Positions 1 through 9,784 of a stretch of DNA of 28,086 bases are shown here, piece after piece; positions within the stretch are counted from its first letter, which is position 1; every line of letters starts with the position of its first letter. This stretch comes from Salinicoccus sp. UBA3372 (GTDB lineage: Bacteria > Bacillota > Bacilli > Staphylococcales > Salinicoccaceae). Position numbers and translations under genes: made by a program. Below the pieces are notes generated by a model. It was given only the letters and a program-made list of their open reading frames with translations, searched no databases and was not told the origin of the DNA. The stretch lies in NCBI GenBank assembly GCA_002360325.1, contig DEQG01000132.1, forward strand, positions 41,737 to 69,822, given 5' to 3'.

Positions 1-1275
1 GTAACCGACAATATAGCCGATGATCAACAATGGAATCCATTCGAATGAAGTTTCAAATAACGGCATAGCTTCCAGAAATGAGAAGTTTGCCCATTCATTT
101 CTATGAACAACTGCAAGTACGCTCGTAATAATAATGATTACGATTGGTATTTGCAGAGCCAATCTCGGTGACGGTACAAAGTAACTGAAGATTAGTAAGA
201 GCACAGAAGCCATCGCTACCGGATAAATGATGGATAGAACAGGTACACTTGTTGTTATTACCTGATCGAGACCCTGGTTGGCAAGGCCGAATGAAATCAA
301 TGTAAAGATGACTACAAAAGCTCTATAAGGTATTTTAGGCACGATACTGTTGAAGTATTCACTCACTGCAACAATCAGTCCTGCTCCGGTAGTTATACAC
401 GCCAAAAGTACAATGACACCCAGCAGTATCGCTCCGAATCCACCGTATGCATCAGATGAAATGAACGTCAGCAGGAAAGTGCCGAGGTTCTGTTCATCCG
501 GAATCGAGCTGCCAAGATCTACTTTGTTACCCAGCCAGCCCAGAGAAACGTATACAAGGCCAAGTAAAAGTGCTGCCAGTGAAGCAGACTTTATTGTTCC
601 AAATAATAAAGATTTTCTATCTTTGACGCCTGTAGCACGTATAGCATTCAGTACGATTACAGAGAAAGCAATGGCGGCAATGGCATCCATTGTCAAGTAA
701 CCTTCCTGGAAGCCTGCAGCGAATGGTGCATCTGCATTAAAACTTTCTCCTACAGGGTTAACCGGATTTGATATGTACATTATAATAGCAGTACCAACAA
801 GCAGCAATATTGAAATTAACAAGAGCGGTGTTAAAACTTTACCGATACTGTCAGCCAAAGTGCCCGGACTCCAGCTTAATGCAAATACTATTATGAAAAA
901 TATCAGTGAAAATACTAATAGCGCAATAGTACTTGGTGAATCAAGAAATGGGATAAGACTCATTTCATATGCCGTTGTTGCAGTTCTCGGAATCGCAAAA
1001 AACGGTCCGATTGTTAAATAAATTACTACCAGCAGCCCGATAGCAAAAGCTGGATGAATCGCCTTTAAAGATTCTTTATAACCTTCTTTGGATATCGACC
1101 CTACGATAACACCCAGCAGCGGCAGGCCTACCCCGGTGATGACAAAGCCGAGAATTGCCAGCCAAAAATGCTCGCCGCTTACAAATCCAAGGCCAGGCGG
1201 GAAGATTAAGTTACCTGCACCAAAGAACATTGCAAACAGCATAAAACCTACTACAAAAACATTCTTATTACTCAT
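1..1275 (-). CDS. brnQ: BrnQ branched-chain amino acid carrier (LIVCS family), C-terminus cut by window edge
   Basis: Imports leucine, isoleucine and valine across the cytoplasmic membrane, probably with Na+ (family knowledge). The reverse strand is open from an ATG at 1275 to base 1, giving 425 residues with no stop. The N-terminus has the LIVCS signature FMLFAMFFGAGNLIFPP at about residues 11-27, and the rest is a series of hydrophobic helices. The family runs to roughly 440-450 residues, so only about 20 are missing. The last visible residues (EWIPLLIIGYIVGY) look like the final membrane segment. The start is supported by GGAGG about 7 bases upstream. A promoter and a CodY-like box lie just upstream. 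No terminator is visible between this gene and the VWA gene before it, so some read-through is possible. Confidence 0.93.
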   Translation of the reverse strand, partial: MSNKNVFVVGFMLFAMFFGAGNLIFPPGLGFVSGEHFWLAILGFVITGVGLPLLGVIVGSISKEGYKESLKAIHPAFAIGLLVVIYLTIGPFFAIPRTATTAYEMSLIPFLDSPSTIALLVFSLIFFIIVFALSWSPGTLADSIGKVLTPLLLISILLLVGTAIIMYISNPVNPVGESFNADAPFAAGFQEGYLTMDAIAAIAFSVIVLNAIRATGVKDRKSLLFGTIKSASLAALLLGLVYVSLGWLGNKVDLGSSIPDEQNLGTFLLTFISSDAYGGFGAILLGVIVLLACITTGAGLIVAVSEYFNSIVPKIPYRAFVVIFTLISFGLANQGLDQVITTSVPVLSIIYPVAMASVLLLIFSYFVPSPRLALQIPIVIIIITSVLAVVHRNEWANFSFLEAMPLFETSFEWIPLLIIGYIVGY

Positions 1276-1299
1276 TTGCGAACCTCCGTGTAAACTGAA

Positions 1300-1329
1300 A
1301 TTATAGAACTAGTCTACATGATAAATCAA
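1300..1329 (-). promoter_or_regulatory. Promoter of brnQ
   Basis: On the minus strand, a -35 of TTGATT (1324-1329) is followed by an 18-base spacer and a perfect -10 TATAAT (1300-1305). This places the transcript start about 15-20 bases before the brnQ ATG at 1275, with the ribosome binding site ACGGAGG in between. Seen directly in sequence; activity is inferred. Confidence 0.6.
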
Positions 1330-1349
1330 GTAATGTCCATAAGATTTAA

Positions 1350-1364
1350 AACTTTCAGATATTT
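1350..1364 (-). promoter_or_regulatory. Possible CodY box upstream of brnQ
   Basis: The minus strand reads AAATATCTGAAAGTT, which matches 12 of 15 positions of the CodY consensus AATTTTCWGAAAATT. It lies about 20 bases upstream of the brnQ -35. BrnQ-type genes are known CodY targets in staphylococci and bacilli, which makes the match plausible. In AT-rich DNA such a match can arise by chance. Confidence 0.35.
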
Positions 1365-1387
1365 GACAGAATTGTTAATTAAAGAGC

Positions 1388-3139
1388 TTATCTGGTAATT
1401 GATAATAAAATTTTATTCAGCAGATTTGCAGTTGCGTCAGGAATCTCTTCAGCATGCTTGACAATGATAGTATTGTTGCCATATATATCTTTAATGGATT
1501 CAAGTGTCTGCTCGTCGCTGTCTTCACTTATAAAAATATTGATGACATTAATGTTTCGTCTGTTCGCAATGGTCACTGCTTCATGCGTATCGACAATCCC
1601 ATTCTGATTGTAATTCTCAGCACTTGGCAGGCCGTCTGAAAACATGATGATGAACTGATCTGTCTCACTATGGTTTTCCAGCAATGATATTTCATGCTTT
1701 AGTATAAACCCGTCTCTGTTGTCCCCTGAAGATTCGATGCCGAGTATTGATACAGGATAATAGTATTGTGATTTCTCAAAAGTTAAATGTTCATAGATTT
1801 TATTGGGAAAATTATTTGGACTCACTTCGAAAGTATCCTCATGATGTGAAATGATACGGTGTTTGATATTCAATGATTTCAGTATATGGTTGAAAACAAT
1901 CACGGCTGAAATCGTCTCTTCCAAGTGTGATTCCATGGAAAAGGACTGATCAATGATCAACGTAAAGATTGCATCTATATCAGCAGATTCCGAATCTTCT
2001 TTTATAAAAAGTTTATGACTGCCTTCTATTATCGGCATAACCGGATTTTTCATCAATTTACCGCTGGATTGATGTTTACGTACTTCATTCAGCTTAAAAT
2101 TCAGAAGCTGTTGTATGTCGCCTATTACTGTTTTTGTAAGATGCCCGTATCGATTGTAAAGTTCACGGTATTTCTGATAATCACTCAATTTCACTTTAGG
2201 CTGGGAGATTTCAAGCAGTGCATACTGGTTTGTTGATGACAGGTCCCTGAATTTATTGCCGCCTGTATTTTTTCCAAAACCCTCATTGAATTCACTGACA
2301 TCATCATCATACATATTCACTTTTTTACTGTCGGATTTTTGAGAATTGAGGGCGTCTCCCACTTCTCCGAGCACTGTTGCCTCTTTAGCAGCGCCGCTTG
2401 TTTTAGTGATCACTTCACTTTTATCCTCTTGATCATCATAGCTGTCGTCGGAAAATAAAGTTTCAGAATCTTTTCTGAATTCACTGGTCTTATTAAATTC
2501 ATGAACGTCACTGAAAGACATATCATGCAGAGAAATGACTGTCTGATTCTCAAGTTTAAATTCATCAGTCAGACGCGTATAGAAATCATTGGCCAGTTCA
2601 ATGCTTTCTGCTGTGGAATCAGAAGAAAGATTATAGTTTGAACCGTAAAATTCCATTACTTCTTCAAAATCCAATATTTTTAAGTTCAGAAGATATAAAA
2701 ATTCATCAGCTTTGTTTCTGGTCTGCTTTGAATAATGACTTTTAAGAATCCGATCCCCTTCTTTAAAGAGGTTTTTTATTACCGGTCTCTTATCAATGCT
2801 GTTTTTCCTAAGTCTTGAATGTTCTATCGAAAGGAATATCTGCTGAAGCAGTTTGTCTTTATCCTTCAATTCGTCATACTTGGAGTAGTCGAGAACAGAA
2901 GGTGCCGTAAAGTGCGTGAAAATATCATGCTTAAACCCATTCAACTCAGTAATGTCCGAACGGTGCTTCCAAAACATGCTGAAATTCATGACATTTTTCT
3001 GAGGGTTGTAATATGAGTGTTTTTGTACATTGACTGTTAAATTCGGTTCTTCGAATAGCAGGCGTGACAAATCAGTCAGCTCCATCATATTTTTGGAGTC
3101 CACGAGTTCATCATTAAATTTAATAAAAGAATAGCTCAT
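1388..3139 (-). CDS. VWA-domain protein, CobT-like partner of a MoxR ATPase
   Basis: A 583-residue protein of unknown cellular role. The C-terminal part (about 390-580) is a von Willebrand A domain. It has the MIDAS metal-site motif DQSFS at 397-401, DNRDG near 473-477 and FSDGLPS near 500-506. The middle (about 215-300) is acidic, Ser/Asp-rich and probably disordered. The N-terminal 200 residues are helical with no motif I recognise. No signal peptide or membrane segment is visible, so it is likely cytosolic. It begins 7 bases after the MoxR-type ATPase stop. A MoxR ATPase followed by a VWA protein is a known pairing, in which the ATPase acts on or through the VWA partner (as in the CobS/CobT chelatase). 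Whether this pair inserts a metal or remodels a target is unknown. Staphylococci carry a similar pair beside odhB (from memory). Confidence 0.88.
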   Translation of the reverse strand: MSYSFIKFNDELVDSKNMMELTDLSRLLFEEPNLTVNVQKHSYYNPQKNVMNFSMFWKHRSDITELNGFKHDIFTHFTAPSVLDYSKYDELKDKDKLLQQIFLSIEHSRLRKNSIDKRPVIKNLFKEGDRILKSHYSKQTRNKADEFLYLLNLKILDFEEVMEFYGSNYNLSSDSTAESIELANDFYTRLTDEFKLENQTVISLHDMSFSDVHEFNKTSEFRKDSETLFSDDSYDDQEDKSEVITKTSGAAKEATVLGEVGDALNSQKSDSKKVNMYDDDVSEFNEGFGKNTGGNKFRDLSSTNQYALLEISQPKVKLSDYQKYRELYNRYGHLTKTVIGDIQQLLNFKLNEVRKHQSSGKLMKNPVMPIIEGSHKLFIKEDSESADIDAIFTLIIDQSFSMESHLEETISAVIVFNHILKSLNIKHRIISHHEDTFEVSPNNFPNKIYEHLTFEKSQYYYPVSILGIESSGDNRDGFILKHEISLLENHSETDQFIIMFSDGLPSAENYNQNGIVDTHEAVTIANRRNINVINIFISEDSDEQTLESIKDIYGNNTIIVKHAEEIPDATANLLNKILLSITR

Positions 3140-3146
3140 ATTTTAA

Positions 3147-3950
3147 TCACAACTCAAAATGTAGTTTAAAAGCATTATAAATTGCTGTTTTCTCTTGTTC
3201 ATTATCCAGTTTATCTATTATAGCTCTTTTTAATGCTCTTGACTCTGTAATAAGAGTACTCAGATCAGCCAGGTCTATCAAGCTTCTGACACTGGATGAT
3301 TCTTTTGATATTTGCCCCTGTGTTGTCATAATGACGAGATCTTTATGAAAATCAGTCAGTTTTTTCAAAATGTCATCATCATCCTGTATACTCTGATTCT
3401 GTAAAATTGCCAGAAGAGCATCCTCGGAAACATAATCAATTTCTACGATATTAAAGCGGTTGAGCAGAGCTTCATTCATAGGCATTGTTCCTGCGTATCC
3501 TATATTGATGGCAGCAATGACCAAAAAGTCTTCATGTGCCACGATTTCCTCGCCGGTCAACGGATTTGTCATAGTTCTGCGGTAATCGAGCGCTGCGTTC
3601 AATATTGGCAGTACTTCCGGCTTTGCCATGTTTATTTCATCAATATACAATATGAAACCATTCTTCATTGCACGGACCACCGGTCCGTCGATAAAGACGA
3701 TTTCCTGTCTGTCATCTTCATACTCGATTGTTTTAAAGCCGAGTAATGCTTCGATATCGATATCCACTGAACAGTTGATACTGATCATGTCCTGGTCCAT
3801 ATCAGCGGAGAGGTCATCCGCCAGCCTCGTCTTCCCTGCACCGGTCGGTCCCTTTAATAGAAGGTTTTTCCCCAGCTTTAAAATGTTCAGGGAGTCTTCT
3901 TTAATCGTTGAATCTTCATGTTCAAACTTATGATATTTCATATCAGTCAT
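3147..3950 (-). CDS. MoxR-family AAA+ ATPase
   Basis: A 267-residue AAA+ ATPase of the MoxR/CbbQ/NirQ type. Walker A is GPTGAGKT at 34-41, Walker B is LYIDEIN at 101-107, a sensor-1 Asn sits in AAIN near 149, and an arginine-finger candidate is in LLNRF at about 165. The family uses ATP to activate, or insert metal into, partner proteins that usually carry VWA domains. The very next gene here encodes one. The start overlaps the end of the preceding DUF6501-like gene by 8 bases, and the ribosome binding site is weak, so translation is probably coupled. A second ATG three codons in could also be used. The ATPase assignment is firm; its substrate is unknown. Confidence 0.9.
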   Translation of the reverse strand: MTDMKYHKFEHEDSTIKEDSLNILKLGKNLLLKGPTGAGKTRLADDLSADMDQDMISINCSVDIDIEALLGFKTIEYEDDRQEIVFIDGPVVRAMKNGFILYIDEINMAKPEVLPILNAALDYRRTMTNPLTGEEIVAHEDFLVIAAINIGYAGTMPMNEALLNRFNIVEIDYVSEDALLAILQNQSIQDDDDILKKLTDFHKDLVIMTTQGQISKESSSVRSLIDLADLSTLITESRALKRAIIDKLDNEQEKTAIYNAFKLHFEL

Positions 3951-4149
3951 TCACATCTTCAAAATACGTCTTATAGTAACCGCCGACTTTACCGGAGTTG
4001 TCCTTGACGAAAATATATTCTTCAGTTTCATTTACAACAGTATAAGTCTTTCCTTCAGTCAGCATATCATTAACTTTGTATTTTTCTGCATCAGTGTGTT
4101 TCACCCGGACAGTTCTTAAATTATTATTCTGCCATGTTTCATGTAACAT
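3943..4149 (-). CDS. Small conserved protein, DUF6501-like
   Basis: A 68-residue protein resembling the DUF6501 family of Bacillaceae and Staphylococcaceae (recognised from memory, not searched). The pattern is a short HETW start, then LTEGKTYTVVNETEEYIFVKD, and a GGYYKTYFEDV end; it looks like a small beta-rich domain. GGAG about 11 bases before the ATG supports the start. It is the first gene of an apparent cluster with the MoxR ATPase and VWA protein, overlapping the ATPase start by 8 bases. Its function is unknown. Confidence 0.8.
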   Translation of the reverse strand: MLHETWQNNNLRTVRVKHTDAEKYKVNDMLTEGKTYTVVNETEEYIFVKDNSGKVGGYYKTYFEDVND

Positions 4150-4183
4150 TATTAATCAATCTCCATTCCTAATTAGTAAAGTC

Positions 4184-4189
4184 ATTATA
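4184..4189 (-). promoter_or_regulatory. Possible -10 for the DUF6501–MoxR–VWA cluster
   Basis: A perfect TATAAT lies on the minus strand 35 bases upstream of the 4149 start, just after the odhB terminator. No good -35 is visible; the expected position falls inside the terminator hairpin. Weak support only. Confidence 0.3.
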
Positions 4190-4201
4190 TTTTAACATAA
4201 A

Positions 4202-4233
4202 AAAGCAAGATACCAGAAACAGTATCTTGCTTT
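4202..4233 (-). terminator. Rho-independent terminator of odhAB
   Basis: A perfect 12-bp inverted repeat (4202-4213 and 4222-4233, 8-base loop) sits 10 bases beyond the odhB stop. On the minus strand it is followed by a run of T (complement of the A run at 4199-4204). Confidence 0.85.
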
Positions 4234-4243
4234 GAATTTAATC

Positions 4244-5536
4244 TTAGCCTTCCAATAGTAAGTCTTCAGGGTTTTCAATCAGTTCCTTGATCGTCTTAAG
4301 GAAGTTTACTGATTCTTTACCGTCTATCACTCTGTGATCATAGCTCAATGCAATGTACATCATCGGACGTACTTCTATGGAGCCATCTGGCATTGCAACC
4401 GGACGCTTTTGAATTGTATGCATGCCGAGGATACCAGCCTGCGTACCATTCATGATCGGTGTGGATAGCAATGAACCGAATACGCCGCCATTCGTAATAG
4501 TGAATGAACCGCCGGTCATTTCATCCAGTGATAATTTCTTCTCGGTTGCCTTGTTCGCAAGACCTGCGATATCAGCTTCGATTTCAGCAAATGTTTTACG
4601 GTCACAGTTTCTGACAACCGGAACGACCAGCCCTTCATCGGTAGATACTGCGACACCGACATCATAGAACTGTTTGTAGATCATTTCATCTCCCTCAATT
4701 TCAGCATTTACAGCAGGGTATTGTCTCAGTGCTGCCACTGATGCTTTAGTGAAGAATGACATGAAACCAAGACGTGTGCCGTCATGCTTTTCCTGGAACG
4801 CTTCTTTTTTACGTTTTCTGAGTTCCATGACATTCGTCATATCAACTTCATTGAAAGTTGTGAGCATTGCCGTATTCTGTTTAACCTCGTGCAGACGTTT
4901 AGCAATAGTCTGACGGCGTCTGGACATCTTTTCTCTGATGACCGGTTTTTCAGGCTCTGTACTTGCCGGTTTAGATTCAGATTTTTCTTCTGATTTCTTG
5001 CCTTCTGATTTCTGATTGGCCTGAGAAGCTTCATGGTTCTCTACATCCTGTGAACGGACATGCCCTCTAGGATCACCAGCATTGATATCTTTAAGTGAAA
5101 GACCTTTTTCTCTTGCCAGTTTTCTTGCTGCGGGAGAAGCGATGATGCGGTCTGATCCTTCAGTGTCATCAGAACCTGCATCCTCTTTTGGCTGAGAGTC
5201 TGATTCCGATTTTTTCTCATCATCTTTGGAAGCTTTTTCCTTATCATCTTTCTTGTCTTCTTTTTCATCATCTTTTTGGTCTTCTGAAGGCGATGCTTCA
5301 CCGTTTTCATCAACAACGGCAATCACTTGTCCAACTTCGACAGTGTCCCCTTCTTCTGCTTTAAGTTCTGTGATTACACCTGCCTCTTCACTGATAACTT
5401 CGACGTTGACTTTATCAGTTTCAAGTTCTAATATATTTTCACCTTTCTCTACAGAGTCACCTACACCTTTTAACCATGACGCAATTGTTCCTTCTGAAAT
5501 CGATTCAGCTAATTCTGGTATTCTTACTTCAGCCAT
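4244..5536 (-). CDS. odhB: OdhB, dihydrolipoamide succinyltransferase (E2 of 2-oxoglutarate dehydrogenase)
   Basis: The E2 core of the 2-oxoglutarate dehydrogenase complex. It passes the succinyl group from E1 to CoA through a lipoyl arm in the TCA cycle. The N-terminal lipoyl domain (1-77) has the lipoylation site ETDKVNVEV with Lys42. A very charged Asp/Glu/Lys/Ser linker follows (about 81-130). The peripheral subunit-binding domain (about 130-168) contains [14 protein letters not shown] and DPRGHV. After a second low-complexity linker comes the catalytic domain (about 200-430) with SYDHRVIDG, giving His401 and Asp405. The 430-residue length is normal for the family. The start is coupled to odhA: the A of the odhA stop TAA is the A of this ATG (TAATG), and GGAGG lies just upstream inside odhA. 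A strong terminator follows. Confidence 0.97.
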   Translation of the reverse strand: MAEVRIPELAESISEGTIASWLKGVGDSVEKGENILELETDKVNVEVISEEAGVITELKAEEGDTVEVGQVIAVVDENGEASPSEDQKDDEKEDKKDDKEKASKDDEKKSESDSQPKEDAGSDDTEGSDRIIASPAARKLAREKGLSLKDINAGDPRGHVRSQDVENHEASQANQKSEGKKSEEKSESKPASTEPEKPVIREKMSRRRQTIAKRLHEVKQNTAMLTTFNEVDMTNVMELRKRKKEAFQEKHDGTRLGFMSFFTKASVAALRQYPAVNAEIEGDEMIYKQFYDVGVAVSTDEGLVVPVVRNCDRKTFAEIEADIAGLANKATEKKLSLDEMTGGSFTITNGGVFGSLLSTPIMNGTQAGILGMHTIQKRPVAMPDGSIEVRPMMYIALSYDHRVIDGKESVNFLKTIKELIENPEDLLLEG

Positions 5537-8322
5537 TATTCATCCTCCTGCACTTTCATTGCTTTTTCTATAATATTTTGTTGAATCTTTTTATAAGTCT
5601 CTCCATCACCTTCAGCTGGTGAAGATGAAACCGGACGGCCGACATATGACCTTTTTACATTTTGCGGTAGAATATCAAGGATTTTTGGAAGCACAGAACT
5701 GTACGCTCCCATATTCTTCGGTTCTTCCTGTACGAATCTCACTTCGTCGAGATTTTCAATGCTGTCGAGAACTTCCTTTATCTCTTCGCCTGGGAAAGGA
5801 TAAAGCTGTTCAACTCTAATGAGCACGATTTCTTCCGGATTATTGTCCTTTTGATAGTTCAGCAGATCCACTGCCATCTTACCATGTGCCAGGAGCACTT
5901 TTTTAACCTTGGATTTATCATGTTTTTCGACAATTATCTCTCTGAAATGATTGTCTATAAATTTATCTACAGGGTTACTTACAAGCTGATTTCTGAGTAA
6001 GCTTTTTGGGGACATGACCACCAGCGGTCTCATCTTATCAGTGTTCAGATATTTCGCCTGTCTTCTCAATAAATAGAAGTAGTTTGCAGTACTTGTCAGA
6101 TTGACTACTGTCATGTTCTGGTTCGCGCCTAAATGAAGAAACCTTTCCAGTCTCGCACTTGAATGTTCAGGACCGGAACCTTCCTGGCCGTGTGGCAGGA
6201 AAAGTGTAAACCCGCTTGTTTCTCCCCATTTGGCATTTCCTGATGACATGAAGTTATCAAAGTAAACCTGTGCCATGTTGGCAAAGTCACCATATTGTGC
6301 TTCCCAAATAACAAGAGATTCCTTATTTTCAACGTTGTATCCATAATCAAAACCGACTACGGCTGCCTCTGATAAAGGAGAGTTATGAATATCAAATGTT
6401 GCCTTTATATCCGGTACATGATGCAGTGGAATGTATTCTTCCCCATTCTCTGAGTCATGAAGTACCGCATGTCTATGGGCAAAAGTACCTCTTTGAGAAT
6501 CCTGGCCGGTTAATCTGATCGGCGTACCATCCTGATTGATAGTTGCAAATGCCAAAGCTTCCGCATGGGCCCAGTCCACGAGTGCTGAATCATCCTCGAA
6601 AGGCAGTTTGCGGCGGTCCAGCACCTGCTTTAATTTCTTGAATACTGTAAAGTTTTCAGGATATTCGAATAATGCATCATTGATTTCTTTTAATCGTTCA
6701 CGGGTGATTTCAGGTTCTGGTTCGTTCTCCAGGCCTTCCTGAATTGTTTCAGGCACCTCGATTTCGGATTTGATGACAGTGTCCGCTTTATCGATTTTAT
6801 CATGTGCAGCACGCATTTCTTTTTGTGCATCTTCTATGATGTTCTCTTTTTCCTCTTTTGAAATGATTTTCTCATCAACCAGCTGACCGCCGTATATATG
6901 CTCAATTGTATCGTGCGCTTTCACTTCTTTATAGAGCATCGGATTGGTTGTACTTGGTTCGTCCATTTCATTATGGCCGTAACGGCGATATCCGATTAAA
7001 TTGATGACCGCATCTTTATTGAACTCCTGACGATATTTAAGAGCGAGTTCAATCGTTCTGAGCACATGCTCCGGCTTGTCGGCGTTAACATGAAATACCG
7101 GCAGGTTGAAACTTAATGCAGCATCTGATGCATGGTCGGTTGAACGGGCATCGAATTCCTCGGTCGTAAAACCGACTCTGTTATTGGCAACTATGTGAAT
7201 AGAGCCGCCTGTTGTGTAGCCGTCCAATTTACCAAGGTTCAGAGATTCAAAAACAACCCCTTGTGCAGGAAATGCAGCATCGCCATGGACTAAAACAGCC
7301 AATGAGCGGTTGAAATCCAGGTTAGGCAGACCATTATGGTCAGTATCTTCCTGTTCTGCTCTTGTTTTCCCCTGGACTACAGGACTCACAACCTCAAGGT
7401 GACTAGGGTTGTTTGCCAGCGTAACCTGCTGGTCAATTCCATTGTCCGTTCTCAGTTTTGAGCCGCCAAGATGATATTTAACATCCCCGACCCATCCGGA
7501 AGTCAGTGATAATGAATTATCTTCCGGCAGGAACTTCATAGGATCTGTGTGCATGAACTCACTGAGCATCATCTCATATGGTTTCTCCAAAATATGGGTC
7601 AGTACATTCAAACGTCCCCTGTGCGCCATGCCGATTTGAAGATTCGGAATATTTTCTTTAGCCATCAGCTTCAATAAATGCTCGAGCATCGGCACCATGG
7701 TATCCAGACCTTCAATGGAGAAACGCTTAGCTCCGACAAAGTTTTTATGAAGATATTTTTCAAAACCTTCAACTTTGGACAGTACTTTGAACAGTTCAAT
7801 TTTTTCATCTGATTTCAGATTGACTTCATCTTGATTTTCAATTGTTTCTTTAAGCCACTGTCTTTCTTTTGAATCATTAATATGCATGTACTGGTAAGCA
7901 ATAGGTCCCGTATAGACTTCATACAAGTGATTGAAAGCCTCGCTTGCATTGTCATATAAAGAGCCCAAGTGGGGACTTACCAATGAAGCAGGTACATTCT
8001 TCAACAATTCATCTGAAATACCGTGTTCTTTAAAGTCTAAAGAAGGTTTATTTTTAATCTCTGGTTCATATACAGGATAAATATCGGCTTCCAAATGACC
8101 GAAAAGTCGAATTTCGTCCAAAAGACGTAACATACCCTTTACATTTTGTTTCGCATCCTGACTTAAACTACCATCTTGTGATGTTCCTAGACTTTCAAAC
8201 AATGTGCGCATTTCATCGCTGACATTGTTTGGGTTTTCTAAATAAGAATCATGAATATCAAGGAGTAAACCAAGATTCATTCCGAATCTCATTGGGGCCT
8301 CTTCATAGGCTTTCCCTTCCAT
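5536..8322 (-). CDS. odhA: OdhA, 2-oxoglutarate dehydrogenase E1 component
   Basis: The thiamine-diphosphate E1 subunit, which decarboxylates 2-oxoglutarate and succinylates the lipoyl group of OdhB. It has 928 residues, close to the family's 930-945. Visible landmarks are the N-terminal segment [16 protein letters not shown] typical of the Gram-positive enzyme, KRFSIEG at 199-205, [11 protein letters not shown] near 231-241, and the ThDP/metal-binding region GDAAF (347-351) through NNRVGFTT (380-387). The C-terminal pyrimidine-binding half contains [14 protein letters not shown]. The ATG at 8322 is supported by AAAGAGGTG with an 8-base gap. A promoter lies just upstream, and the stop overlaps odhB by one base, so E1 and E2 are made from one transcript. 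E3 (Lpd) is not in the window. Confidence 0.97.
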   Translation of the reverse strand: MEGKAYEEAPMRFGMNLGLLLDIHDSYLENPNNVSDEMRTLFESLGTSQDGSLSQDAKQNVKGMLRLLDEIRLFGHLEADIYPVYEPEIKNKPSLDFKEHGISDELLKNVPASLVSPHLGSLYDNASEAFNHLYEVYTGPIAYQYMHINDSKERQWLKETIENQDEVNLKSDEKIELFKVLSKVEGFEKYLHKNFVGAKRFSIEGLDTMVPMLEHLLKLMAKENIPNLQIGMAHRGRLNVLTHILEKPYEMMLSEFMHTDPMKFLPEDNSLSLTSGWVGDVKYHLGGSKLRTDNGIDQQVTLANNPSHLEVVSPVVQGKTRAEQEDTDHNGLPNLDFNRSLAVLVHGDAAFPAQGVVFESLNLGKLDGYTTGGSIHIVANNRVGFTTEEFDARSTDHASDAALSFNLPVFHVNADKPEHVLRTIELALKYRQEFNKDAVINLIGYRRYGHNEMDEPSTTNPMLYKEVKAHDTIEHIYGGQLVDEKIISKEEKENIIEDAQKEMRAAHDKIDKADTVIKSEIEVPETIQEGLENEPEPEITRERLKEINDALFEYPENFTVFKKLKQVLDRRKLPFEDDSALVDWAHAEALAFATINQDGTPIRLTGQDSQRGTFAHRHAVLHDSENGEEYIPLHHVPDIKATFDIHNSPLSEAAVVGFDYGYNVENKESLVIWEAQYGDFANMAQVYFDNFMSSGNAKWGETSGFTLFLPHGQEGSGPEHSSARLERFLHLGANQNMTVVNLTSTANYFYLLRRQAKYLNTDKMRPLVVMSPKSLLRNQLVSNPVDKFIDNHFREIIVEKHDKSKVKKVLLAHGKMAVDLLNYQKDNNPEEIVLIRVEQLYPFPGEEIKEVLDSIENLDEVRFVQEEPKNMGAYSSVLPKILDILPQNVKRSYVGRPVSSSPAEGDGETYKKIQQNIIEKAMKVQEDE

Positions 8323-8358
8323 CTTTGCAGCACCTCTTTAGTTTTATATGTTTTATAT

Positions 8359-8388
8359 ATTATACATTCCCATTTTAGCACTACTTAA
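8359..8388 (-). promoter_or_regulatory. Promoter of odhAB
   Basis: A perfect -10 TATAAT (8359-8364) on the minus strand is preceded, at an 18-base spacing, by a modest -35 TTAAGT (8383-8388). It lies in the 88-base gap between arlS and odhA, about 37 bases before the odhA start. No terminator is visible after arlS, so arlRS read-through may also reach odhA. Confidence 0.5.
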
Positions 8389-8410
8389 TGCTATTTTAAA
8401 GGTGGCAACT

Positions 8411-9784
8411 TTATGAATTGCCTTCATTTAAGGGGAATCGGATAATAACTTTTGTAAAATTTCCTTCTTCGCTTTCAAACCATACTTTACCTTTATAGTT
8501 TTCAATCAGTTTCTTTCCGATGGATAACCCTAGTCCGTTGCCTCCCTGCTGTCTGCTTCGTGATTTGTCCACTCTGTAAAATCTGTTGAAAACATTTTCA
8601 AGATCTTCTTCTGGTATACCTATACCATGGTCCATTATTATAATATCGAAATATTCATTATACTTCTCTGTCTTAGTAATAATGTATTTATACTCTGTAT
8701 CATACTTTACAGCATTGTCGAGGAAAATGAGTAATAACTGCTCTAAATGATGATTATTGATCTTAAATGGTATGGATTCATCCGAGTGTTCAACTGCAAA
8801 ATGATAATCGGGATGGATCTTTCTCATACTGTCGACCCGTGAGTTGATCTCATCTATGATATTTACAGTTTCCACTTCTTCCAGCTGTCTTGGATTGTTT
8901 TTTGTCAACAGTAATAATTCTTCGACCAGCTTATTGATCCGGTGCAGTTCATCGATGGATATATTCAGGGACTCTTCGAGAATTTTCGGATCATTTTTCC
9001 CCCACCGGTTGATGAGTTTCAAATGGCCCTGGATAATCTGCAGCGGAGTTCTGAGTTCGTGGGAAGCATCTTCAACAAATTGTTTCTGCTGATTGAACGA
9101 CTCTTCCAGAGAATCCATCATATTATTGAAAGAAGTAACCATATAATCGGTTTCCTCGGTATCCGTAGATAATGAAAGTCGTTCCGAAACCCCTTCTCCT
9201 TCTATCCGTTTCAATTGGTTGGCGATGCTCCGAATCGGCTTAACCATCTGGGTGGAGAAAAAATAGCTGACAATCGAAGTAAATAATATTGAAAGAAAAC
9301 CGATGATCAATGCAATGAGCACCATTGTCCGAATAATCAGATAATAGTTATCCAGCGGATGAATAACTGTTAAATAACCATTCCAGTACATAGTGTCAAT
9401 ATTGGACCGGCCAACAAGAAAATTGCCGTCACCTGTTTCCAGCGATGTGATGACTTTATCACTGACGGGTACGAAGTCTATCGGCAGGCCGCTCAACTGA
9501 TCAGTCGGTTCAGTCGAAACGATATTGCCGCTCCGTGTGTACAGAATCATTGTCTGTTCATCATAAAGGCTTGTGATAATATCATTTCGTGAAATCGTGT
9601 TGATGGGCTGTGTTTCATAAATATGCTGAAGTTCCTCAAGACTTCTGTCAAGTGCCCTTTCTTCGAGATCCTTTAAATAAAGACTGGTGAAATAAATCAA
9701 AAGAGTACTGAATATCAGATAGGTGAATGATATTATCAGTGTGGATAATCTCAGCCATTTATACTTCAAGGAGTTTTTGTTCAT
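8411..9784 (-). CDS. arlS: ArlS sensor histidine kinase
   Basis: A membrane sensor kinase of 457 residues that phosphorylates ArlR. In staphylococci ArlRS controls autolysis, adhesion and virulence genes. There are two transmembrane segments, about 12-36 and 152-176, with an extracellular loop of about 115 residues between them. A HAMP domain follows (about 177-230). The dimerisation/phosphoacceptor motif ASHELRTP carries His242. The ATP-binding domain has the N box FLDNAVKY (Asn357), the G1 box DHGIGIP (385-391), the F box [10 protein letters not shown] and the G2 box GGNGLGLSI (414-422). All catalytic elements are intact. The start overlaps the arlR stop by four bases (ATGA), indicating coupled translation. 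The extracytoplasmic ligand or signal cannot be read from sequence. Confidence 0.96.
   Translation of the reverse strand: MNKNSLKYKWLRLSTLIISFTYLIFSTLLIYFTSLYLKDLEERALDRSLEELQHIYETQPINTISRNDIITSLYDEQTMILYTRSGNIVSTEPTDQLSGLPIDFVPVSDKVITSLETGDGNFLVGRSNIDTMYWNGYLTVIHPLDNYYLIIRTMVLIALIIGFLSILFTSIVSYFFSTQMVKPIRSIANQLKRIEGEGVSERLSLSTDTEETDYMVTSFNNMMDSLEESFNQQKQFVEDASHELRTPLQIIQGHLKLINRWGKNDPKILEESLNISIDELHRINKLVEELLLLTKNNPRQLEEVETVNIIDEINSRVDSMRKIHPDYHFAVEHSDESIPFKINNHHLEQLLLIFLDNAVKYDTEYKYIITKTEKYNEYFDIIIMDHGIGIPEEDLENVFNRFYRVDKSRSRQQGGNGLGLSIGKKLIENYKGKVWFESEEGNFTKVIIRFPLNEGNS

Noticed and set aside
1276-1387. T-box or other riboswitch upstream of brnQ
   Set aside because: The leader is only about 25 bases after the likely transcript start, too short for a T-box, and no specifier or terminator stem is seen.
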